From NCBI GenBank assembly GCA_035717845.1, contig DASTIC010000256.1:1-7104 (forward strand): a stretch of 7,104 nt of DNA, read 5' to 3'. The stretch is from DASSUW01 sp035717845. Lineage in GTDB: Bacteria > Actinomycetota > Thermoleophilia > Solirubrobacterales > Solirubrobacteraceae. This document shows positions 1-4,315 of the stretch, one piece after another. A program made the translations under genes and the position numbers. The notes below the pieces were generated by a model that saw only the letters and a list, made by a program, of their open reading frames with translations, was not told the DNA's origin and made no database searches. Numbering within the stretch: position 1 is the first letter of the stretch; each line of letters opens with the position of its first letter.

Positions 1-516
1 GAGGCCCTCCGGGCGGTGCAGAGCCACGTCGGGACGGCGCCGCTGGAGGCCGCCGCCGACCTCGCCGAGGGCGTGCTCGAGTGTGCCCGTGGCGAGCACG
101 ACCGCGCTCGCGCGCTGCTCGAGGACGCGGTCGACGGCTTCCAGCGCAGCGGCGCGCCGTTCGAGGCCGCGCGGGCGCGGCTCGAGCTCGCCGCGTGCCT
201 GATGGCGCTCGGTCGCGTCGAGGCGGGCGAGCACGAGGCGGCCGCCGCGCTCGATCGCCTGGGCGAGCTGGGGGCCGAGCACGACGCGGGGCGGGCGCGG
301 CGCCTGCTCGGCTCCACCGCCGCGCCGCTGGCCGAGCTGACGCCGCGCGAGCGCGAGGTCCTTTCGCTGGTCGCCGACGGCCTGACCAACCGCCAGATCG
401 CCGAGCGGCTGGTGGTGAGCGAGCACACCGTGCACCGGCACGTCACGAACCTGCTGCGCAAGCTCGACCTGCCGTCCCGCACCGCCGCGGCCGCCTACGC
501 CGTGCGATCCAAGTAG
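1..516 (+). CDS. LuxR/GerE-family transcriptional regulator, C-terminal part (5' end outside window)
   Basis: The frame is open from base 1 to the TAG at 514-516, giving 171 visible residues and no clear start, so the gene begins upstream. The last ~60 residues (about bases 337-505) are a GerE-type helix-turn-helix. It has the hallmark LTPREREVL, then a DGLTNRQIA segment, the recognition helix VSEHTVHRHVTNLLRKL, and a short tail. The preceding ~105 residues are Ala/Leu/Glu/Arg-rich helical repeats (such as ARGEHDRARALLEDAVDGF), resembling the TPR-like helical region in front of the HTH in large regulators of the MalT/LAL type. In that family an N-terminal ATPase module senses a ligand, and the HTH binds DNA to activate transcription. 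Whether this protein has the ATPase cannot be seen. It lies 82 bases upstream of a co-directional methyltransferase gene, a plausible target. The HTH call is firm; the wider architecture is inferred. Confidence 0.93.
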   Translation, partial: EALRAVQSHVGTAPLEAAADLAEGVLECARGEHDRARALLEDAVDGFQRSGAPFEAARARLELAACLMALGRVEAGEHEAAAALDRLGELGAEHDAGRARRLLGSTAAPLAELTPREREVLSLVADGLTNRQIAERLVVSEHTVHRHVTNLLRKLDLPSRTAAAAYAVRSK

Positions 517-529
517 CCAGAACTGGCTA
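514..529. promoter_or_regulatory. Dyad symmetry overlapping the regulator stop codon, candidate operator
   Basis: TAGCCAG at 514-520 and CTGGCTA at 523-529 are exact reverse complements separated by AA. The left arm starts with the regulator's TAG stop. The 2-base centre and lack of a T-run argue against a terminator and fit a protein-binding dyad better. Its centre is about 77 bases upstream of the methyltransferase ATG, a reasonable distance for an activator site. That the neighbouring LuxR-type regulator binds it is inference only. Confidence 0.4.
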
Positions 530-586
530 TCTCCTCTCGCCACGAAGATGGCCGGTCGTGGCGAAGACGCGGCGGGCGCCCGACCC

Positions 587-592
587 TAGGTT
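587..592 (+). promoter_or_regulatory. Candidate -10 element for leaderless methyltransferase transcript
   Basis: TAGGTT fits the actinobacterial -10 consensus TANNNT. Its last T lies 7 bases before the A of the ATG at 599, the spacing expected if transcription starts at the start codon itself. No good Shine-Dalgarno sequence precedes this ATG, which agrees with a leaderless mRNA. I see no convincing -35 element, so the call rests on one hexamer and its position. Confidence 0.35.
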
Positions 593-598
593 CCGGGC

Positions 599-1447
599 AT
601 GTCCAAGCCACCCATCATGCAGGCCGCCGCACGCGCCCGGATCGACGAGATGGCGACGGAGCGCGCGATGTGGGCCCTCGGCGACTACCACCGCTTCGCC
701 AAGCACACGGTCTGGGGCCTGGGGCCCGTGCTCGTCGAGGCCTGCGGGATCTCCGCCGGCCAGCGGGTCCTCGACGTCGCGACCGGCACCGGGAACGTGG
801 CGATCCGCGCCGCCGAGGCGGGCGCGGACGTCGTCGCGCTGGACCTCACGCCCGAGAACTTCGAGGCCGGTCGCCGCGAGGCGGCGGCGCGCGGCGTCGA
901 GCTCGACTGGGTGGAGGGCGACGCCGCCGCGCTGCCGTTCGGCGACGGCGAGTTCGACGTGGTGACGTCGTCGCTCGGCGTCATCTTCGCCGGCGACCAC
1001 CAGGCGGTCGCCGACGAGCTGCTGCGCGTGTGCCGTCCCGGCGGGACGATCGGCATGATCAACTTCACGCCCGACGGCGTCGCCGGCGCTTTCTTCGAGC
1101 TGTTCGGGCGCTACGCGCCGCCGCCTCCGCCGGGAGCGCTCTCGCCCGTGGCGTGGGGGAGCGAGGCCCACGTGCGCGAGCAGTTCGCCGACCGCATCGC
1201 GTCGCTCGAGCTCACCTGCCGGTCCTACGTCGAGCGCAGCCCCGGCGACCCCGCCGCGTACTGCGAGTTCTTCAAGGAGACCTTCGGGCCGATCATCGCG
1301 CTCCGTTCCGGGCTCGCGAGCGAGCCCGACCGTCTCGCTGCCTTCGACCGCGACTTCCTCGACTTCGCCACGCGCGCGAACCAGGCTCCTCCGGACCGGC
1401 CGGCCGAGTACCGGTACGAGTACCTGCTCGTCGTCGCCCGCCGGTAG
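599..1447 (+). CDS. Class I SAM-dependent methyltransferase
   Basis: This 282-residue protein probably transfers a methyl group from S-adenosylmethionine to a small molecule in the cytoplasm; the substrate cannot be told from the sequence. The Rossmann-like core is clear. Motif I is VLDVATGTGNVAI at residues 57-69, the acidic residue ending strand 2 is D82 in VVALDLTPEN, motif II is GDAAALPF at 107-114 followed by FDVV at 119-122, and the post-motif segment is LRVCRPGGTIGMINF around 142-156. This resembles the UbiE/Methyltransf_11 or _25 type. The ~50 N-terminal residues form a helical cap (ATERAMWALGDYHRFAKH), and a run of five prolines occurs near residue 175. The ATG at 599 is the natural start; no Shine-Dalgarno precedes it. 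It follows the LuxR-type gene on the same strand with a possible promoter between them, so it may be a regulated target and not an operon partner. Confidence 0.92.
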   Translation: MSKPPIMQAAARARIDEMATERAMWALGDYHRFAKHTVWGLGPVLVEACGISAGQRVLDVATGTGNVAIRAAEAGADVVALDLTPENFEAGRREAAARGVELDWVEGDAAALPFGDGEFDVVTSSLGVIFAGDHQAVADELLRVCRPGGTIGMINFTPDGVAGAFFELFGRYAPPPPPGALSPVAWGSEAHVREQFADRIASLELTCRSYVERSPGDPAAYCEFFKETFGPIIALRSGLASEPDRLAAFDRDFLDFATRANQAPPDRPAEYRYEYLLVVARR

Positions 1448-1451
1448 CGGG
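1437..1451. terminator. Weak hairpin at the methyltransferase stop codon
   Basis: CCCGC at 1437-1441 and GCGGG at 1447-1451 can form a 5-bp stem with a 5-base loop that includes most of the TAG stop. It lies at the junction of two convergent genes that are only 33 bases apart, where termination would be expected. There is no T-run on either strand and such short stems are common at this GC content, so this is a weak call. Confidence 0.2.
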
Positions 1452-1480
1452 ATCGTTGGCGCCGGCGAAACGTGCGGTTG

Positions 1481-1756
1481 CTACCAGGCGAAGTGGTCGA
1501 GCACCGCTCGCATGTGGTCGCGAGGCAGCGGGCCGAAGCGGACGGTCCACGCGCCGTCGAGCTCCTGCCGGAAGCTCGTGGTGAGGCCGGCCGTCTGCAG
1601 TCCGCGCTCGGCGGTCTCCGCGTCGGTGTAGCCGGTGGCGCCGTGGTACGTGAAGTCGATCCCGAAGCCGCCGCCTTCAACTGGCCAGATCGAGATACGG
1701 TTCGGCTTCAGGGAGCGCTCAGCGGCGGACGAGTCGTGCATGACCATCTCGCTCAT
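1481..1756 (-). CDS. Small protein of unknown function (91 residues)
   Basis: I do not recognise this protein. It runs from an ATG at 1756 to a TAG at 1481; Met4 and Met6 are alternative starts, and none has a clear Shine-Dalgarno. The composition is balanced and soluble, with no signal peptide or membrane segment and no cysteine. The middle alternates in a beta-like pattern (RISIWPVEGGGFGIDFTYHG). A stretch suited to a helix follows (DAETAERGLQTAGL), then another strand pair (FRQELDGAWTVRFGPL), ending in an aromatic tail (HFAW). This suggests a compact alpha+beta fold. It looks genuinely coding because it has mixed residues, unlike the Arg/Ala/Pro-rich frames over the same bases. It converges with the methyltransferase gene and stands apart from the PspC unit upstream by 64 bases. 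Confidence 0.65.
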   Translation of the reverse strand: MSEMVMHDSSAAERSLKPNRISIWPVEGGGFGIDFTYHGATGYTDAETAERGLQTAGLTTSFRQELDGAWTVRFGPLPRDHMRAVLDHFAW

Positions 1757-1820
1757 GGTTCAGCTATCGGGCGAGACCGGCCCGCCCTCAACCGCCGCCC
1801 ACCGGCCTAGACCCCACCGG

Positions 1821-2072
1821 TCAGCCGTGGTGGCGGTACCAGCGGCGCCAGGCGTCGACCACGACGTTCGCGATCGCGATGTAGATGAAGAACTCGGCCG
1901 CCGCGAGCGCGATGTCCCAGCGCCCGGTCAGGGCGCCGAGGATGAAGTAGAGGCCCGCGTATCCGCCGACCACGACGCTGGCGAAGGCGACGACGCACAC
2001 GACCACGTCGATGATCGGCGTCTCGTGTACCCACTCGTGGTACTCGGGCAACCGCCGAACCAGCGGCCTCAC
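1821..2072 (-). CDS. Small two-helix membrane protein, translationally coupled to the PspC-domain gene
   Basis: This 83-residue protein has no function I recognise. It has two hydrophobic segments, about residues 19-44 (IIDVVVCVVAFASVVVGGYA and on) and 53-75 (DIALAAAEFFIYIAIANVVV and on). A basic N-terminus (VRPLVRRL) and a basic tail (RRWYRHHG) suggest both ends face the cytoplasm. The start chosen is the GTG at 2070-2072, whose last two bases plus the next A form the TGA stop of the PspC gene (GTGA, 4-base overlap). The frame stays open further upstream, but there it reads through pspC coding sequence and gives an Ala/Pro/Arg-rich stretch unlike real protein, so the longer start was rejected. 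The overlap implies translational coupling and a joint role with the PspC protein, probably in the cell membrane. Confidence 0.72.
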   Translation of the reverse strand: MRPLVRRLPEYHEWVHETPIIDVVVCVVAFASVVVGGYAGLYFILGALTGRWDIALAAAEFFIYIAIANVVVDAWRRWYRHHG

Positions 2073-2257
2073 TCGCTTGGCAGGATGATCCACAACGCGA
2101 TGTAGAGCAGGAACTGCGGCCCCGGCAGCAGGCACGAGATCAGGAACAGCGCCCGCACCTGCCACGGCTTCATGTCGAAGCGCCGGGCGAGAGCGGCGCA
2201 CACGCCCGCGATGATCCGGCCGCTACCGGGGCGGACGAGTGCGGTCGACCGTGCCAT
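2069..2257 (-). CDS. PspC-domain membrane protein
   Basis: This 62-residue protein is essentially one PspC domain. The family signature is visible in order: a basic N-terminus, RIIAGVCAALARRF at residues 14-27 (family pattern iaGVcaGlA), WQVRALF at 32-38, and the hydrophobic stretch ending in LLYIALWIILPSE. In Escherichia coli, PspC belongs to the phage-shock response to damage of the inner membrane; in actinobacteria the domain also occurs in other envelope proteins, so the exact role here is open. The start is the ATG at 2255-2257 with no Shine-Dalgarno. A TAGCCT hexamer on the minus strand lies 8 bases before it, so the leader is very short or absent. It forms a coupled pair with the downstream two-helix protein and is divergent from the phosphoesterase gene across 30 bases. 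No pspA- or pspB-like gene is in the window. Confidence 0.88.
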   Translation of the reverse strand: MARSTALVRPGSGRIIAGVCAALARRFDMKPWQVRALFLISCLLPGPQFLLYIALWIILPSE

Positions 2258-2287
2258 AGGGCTTCAGGCTACTGCTATGAGACGGGA
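2258..2287. promoter_or_regulatory. 30-base divergent promoter region
   Basis: Only 30 bases separate the start codons of the PspC gene (- strand) and the phosphoesterase gene (+ strand), so both promoters must overlap each other or reach into coding sequence. The - strand carries TAGCCT (plus positions 2266-2271), a TANNNT match. The + strand carries TATGAG at 2276-2281, at the right distance for leaderless transcription from the GTG at 2288 but lacking the final T. Neither gene has a Shine-Dalgarno sequence. Confidence 0.4.
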
Positions 2288-2740
2288 GTGCCACGCTTTG
2301 TCGTCCAGCTCCACGACGCGACGACCCTGCACTTCGACCTGCGGCTCGAGCTCGGCGGCGTGCTGCGCTCGTGGGCGGTGCCGAAGGGGCCGTCGCTCGA
2401 TCCGGCGGTCAAGCGGCTGGCGATGCAGGTCGACGACCACTCACTCGAGGCGGGGGAGTTCGAGGGGGTGCACGAAGGCTCCCGCCGCGGCACAGGAGCG
2501 GTGATCGTCTGGGACGAGGGCGAGTTCGCGCTCGACCGCGAGGAGCCTGACCATCTTGTGGTCACGCTCGACGGCGACAAGCTTCGCGGCGGCTTTGCGC
2601 TCACGAAGACCGGCGATCGGCGCTGGGTACTCGTGAAGATGGTCGATGCCGCGGCCCGCCGCGGCTCGGACATCGTCGCCGACCGGCCGGAGAGCGTCCG
2701 CTCCGGGCGGACCTGGCAAGAGGTCGCCGCGCTCAGATGA
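2288..2740 (+). CDS. Stand-alone LigD-type DNA 3'-phosphoesterase domain protein
   Basis: This 150-residue protein matches the phosphoesterase (PE) domain found at the N-terminus of bacterial LigD, which trims 3'-phosphate and 3'-ribonucleotide ends during DNA end joining. Family hallmarks include HDATTLHFDLRLE at residues 9-21, WAVPKGPSLDP at 29-39, DDHSLEAGEFEG at 49-60 and GAVIVWDEG at 68-76 or so. Set against Pseudomonas aeruginosa LigD as I recall it, with a constant offset of 33, H9, H15, D17, R19 and H51 match the active-site H42, H48, D50, R52 and H84. The position of Y88 is A55, and the usual IPEGEYGAG loop is changed to VHEGSRRGTG. The GTG at 2288 gives the usual family N-terminus (MPRFVVQ); the ATG at 2277 is out of frame. 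There is no ligase or polymerase domain and no Ku gene nearby. Identity is firm; activity is uncertain. Confidence 0.9.
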   Translation: MPRFVVQLHDATTLHFDLRLELGGVLRSWAVPKGPSLDPAVKRLAMQVDDHSLEAGEFEGVHEGSRRGTGAVIVWDEGEFALDREEPDHLVVTLDGDKLRGGFALTKTGDRRWVLVKMVDAAARRGSDIVADRPESVRSGRTWQEVAALR

Positions 2741-3092
2741 CCCGCTCCGGCTGCGTCAGCGCACCGCCGGCGTCGCCCGTGTTGACCGTTCCCCGCGGCT
2801 CGATCAGGAGCACGTGCGCCTCCTCGTCCGCCCGCGGACGGTGCTCGACCCCGCGCGGGACGACGAACAGCTCGCCGGCCGACAGGTGGACGTCGCGGTC
2901 GCGGAGCTGGATCGTGACTCGCCCCGAGAGCACGAGGAAGAAGTCGTCCGTGTCGTCGTGCTTGTGCCAGACGAACTCGCCGTCCACCTTCACGACGGCG
3001 AGCTTGTAGTCGTTCAGGTAGCCCACGATCCCCGGCTGGAAGGGACCGTCGAGCAGTGCGAGCTTCTCGGCGAGGTTGATCTTGTCGTCCAT
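2733..3092 (-). CDS. Small cupin-domain protein
   Basis: This 119-residue protein is a single cupin barrel, the type often annotated as mannose-6-phosphate isomerase-like. Cupin motif 1 is GEFVWHKHDDTDDFFLVLSG (residues 38-57), with metal ligands H43 and H45. The usual glutamate is replaced by an aspartate (D49 or D50). Motif 2 is GELFVVPRGVEH (73-84), supplying H84 but lacking the usual later Asn. A bound metal is likely; catalysis or ligand sensing cannot be chosen between. The ATG at 3092 (MDDKINLAEK) starts the globular domain. The frame is open further upstream to 3284, but that stretch is Arg/Ser-rich and then of lower GC3, so it was not included. The stop codon (TGA, plus 2733-2735) lies inside the last codons of the convergent phosphoesterase gene, an 8-base tail-to-tail overlap. 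No Shine-Dalgarno is seen. Confidence 0.87.
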   Translation of the reverse strand: MDDKINLAEKLALLDGPFQPGIVGYLNDYKLAVVKVDGEFVWHKHDDTDDFFLVLSGRVTIQLRDRDVHLSAGELFVVPRGVEHRPRADEEAHVLLIEPRGTVNTGDAGGALTQPERVI

Positions 3093-3159
3093 CCCATCAA
3101 GCTCGCACACATACTCTTCGTAAGCAATCTTGAGCCGCGCCTCATGTTCGGCCGCCACC

Positions 3160-3291
3160 ATGCTCGCCATGCCCGCCTTCGAGCTCGTTCCCGAACTCCG
3201 TCCTGACGGCACCGTCGTGCTGCGTGCGATGGTCCTCGGGCCAGGCGAGCGGCTGCGGCGCTTTATGCGCCGGCTCCGGCGCAAGCGCTAG
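3160..3291 (+). CDS. Possible small basic protein (43 residues)
   Basis: The 195-base gap between the cupin and hydrolase genes holds a + strand frame from the ATG at 3160 to the TAG at 3289-3291. It encodes 43 residues: a mixed start (MLAMPAFELVPELRPDGTVV) and a strongly basic tail (RRFMRRLRRKR). About five sixths of its third codon positions are G or C, similar to the real genes around it, while the opposite-strand frames here are Arg/Ser-rich or poor in GC3. Its stop shares the CTAG tetramer with the convergent hydrolase stop, a tidy end-to-end arrangement. Against it are the lack of a ribosome binding site, the small size and no recognised family. It could encode a small nucleic-acid- or membrane-binding peptide, or it could be chance. 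Confidence 0.35.
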   Translation: MLAMPAFELVPELRPDGTVVLRAMVLGPGERLRRFMRRLRRKR

Positions 3292-4184
3292 TCCGGACCC
3301 TCCAGGAGCGGCCCCCAGTGGTCCGCCTCGAGGCGGGCGCTGTCGGTCTTGTCGCAGAACTCCGTGAGCACGGCGGCGAAGCGCTCCGGGTCGTGGTCGT
3401 GGGGCATGTGCCCGGCATCCGGGAAGACCTCGAGCCGGCTCCCGGGCATCGCCTCGTGCGCGGCCTCGCCGTGCGCCAGCGGGATGATCGAGTCGCGCTC
3501 GCCCCACACGATCAGGGTCGGCATCAAGGCCGCCAGCGCCAGCCGGTCGTTGGCGCTGACCCGCTGGCCGCCGGGGTCGATGACCGCCCGCACGGTGTGG
3601 AGGAACGCCTGGCGGGAGCCCGCGTTGTCGAGCGACGCGAAGCCCTGAGCCAGCACGGCCAGGTCGCCGCCCGGGGCGAGCCGCGCGCGCCGGAGGATCG
3701 ACCCGACCCCCTTCCCCAGCCCGAGCAGGTGCGATGAGGTCATGAGCGGCAGCACGTAGTCGGCGCCCGGCAGCGCGGCGGCCCGCAACAGGAGGTGGAC
3801 CTCGCGTCCCAGGCCGCCGCTGGAGACGAGCGCGAGCCGCTCACACCGTTCCGGGAACTGGTAGGCGAACTGCATCGCGATCCCGCCGCCGAGCGAGTGC
3901 CCGACGACCGTGACGCGCTTGTGGCCGAGCGCGGTGAGCACGTCGCGGATGCCGGCGGCGTGGGCGCCGAGCGAGTAGTCGCCGCGCGGCGTCGCGGATT
4001 CGCCGTGACCGAGCAGGTCCGGCGCGAGCACCGTGAAGCGCTCGCTCAGCAGCGGCGCGACGCGCTCCCACGTCTGGGAGGAGTTCGTGATCCCGTGCAG
4101 GAGCAGGAGGACCGGGCCGCTCCCCGCGACGCGGTAGGTCACACGATGCCCGTGCAGCGTGAGCTCCTTCGCCGTGAGCGTCAT
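3288..4184 (-). CDS. Alpha/beta-fold hydrolase
   Basis: This 298-residue protein is a complete alpha/beta hydrolase, cytoplasmic as no signal peptide is seen. Visible elements are the oxyanion-hole HG (H30-G31) in VLLLLHGITNSSQTW, the segment APDLLGHGES at 54-63, the nucleophile elbow VVGHSLGGG with S97, the acid D231 in WGERDSIIP, and H259 in DAGHMPHDHDPERF. The triad is thus Ser97-Asp231-His259. The sequence between ~125 and ~210 is the helical lid that sets substrate choice. The overall look is the broad COG0596 group (esterases, epoxide hydrolases, C-C bond hydrolases); the substrate is unknown. The ATG at 4184 (MTLTAKELTLHGHRVTY) was chosen because the upstream extension to 4364 is Pro/Arg/Cys-rich and runs into bglX. 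There is no Shine-Dalgarno; CATGAT on the minus strand, with its last base 7 before the ATG, could be a leaderless -10. It is divergent from bglX. Confidence 0.92.
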   Translation of the reverse strand: MTLTAKELTLHGHRVTYRVAGSGPVLLLLHGITNSSQTWERVAPLLSERFTVLAPDLLGHGESATPRGDYSLGAHAAGIRDVLTALGHKRVTVVGHSLGGGIAMQFAYQFPERCERLALVSSGGLGREVHLLLRAAALPGADYVLPLMTSSHLLGLGKGVGSILRRARLAPGGDLAVLAQGFASLDNAGSRQAFLHTVRAVIDPGGQRVSANDRLALAALMPTLIVWGERDSIIPLAHGEAAHEAMPGSRLEVFPDAGHMPHDHDPERFAAVLTEFCDKTDSARLEADHWGPLLEGPD

Positions 4185-4315
4185 CGAACCATCATGCCCA
4201 CAAGGGCCCCGACTAGCGATAGCGTGGGCGGGTATCGACTCGACAGGCGCTTGAAGTCCAGCGCTTCGACGTCGGGGGAACACCGCTGCCCGCGGGTGAG
4301 GCAAAGGAGAGGTCG
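4185..4315. promoter_or_regulatory. Divergent intergenic region between hydrolase and bglX
   Basis: These 131 bases must carry promoters for both divergent genes. On the + strand TAGCGT at 4220-4225 fits TANNNT and would leave a leader of about 84 bases before bglX; on the - strand CATGAT (plus 4191-4196) sits where a leaderless hydrolase promoter would be. GCGCTT occurs twice, at 4247-4252 and 4261-4266, and the second copy overlaps the 6-base palindrome AGCGCT at 4260-4265. AGCGCT is the core of several LacI-family operators in actinobacteria, but the flanks here are not symmetrical. All are weak calls. Confidence 0.35.
4305..4309 (+). promoter_or_regulatory. Strong Shine-Dalgarno sequence for bglX
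   Basis: AGGAG, within the purine run AAAGGAGAGG, lies 6 bases before the ATG at 4316. It is the only textbook ribosome binding site in the window; every other complete gene lacks one. It fixes the bglX start and suggests higher or differently controlled translation of this gene. Confidence 0.85.

Noticed and set aside
81..965. A 294-codon + strand frame bridging the LuxR-type gene and the methyltransferase
   Set aside because: It is Arg/Ala/Pro-rich, crosses a real stop and a real start, and shows no family signature. Both genes it overlaps have clear motifs in their own frames.
1799..1820. Direct repeat CCACCGG, twice with a 15-base period, between the 91-residue gene and the two-helix gene
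   Set aside because: A 7-base GC-rich repeat is expected by chance in this composition and forms no convincing hairpin or known site.
2073..2201. A longer start (ATG at 2201) for the two-helix membrane protein
   Set aside because: The added 43 residues would be read from inside the PspC coding sequence in another frame and look like shadow sequence; the GTG at 2072 overlaps the pspC stop in the usual coupled manner.
3093..3284. N-terminal extension of the cupin up to an ATG at 3284
   Set aside because: The far part is Arg/Ser/Thr-rich shadow sequence and the near part has low GC at third positions; the cupin fold is complete from the ATG at 3092.
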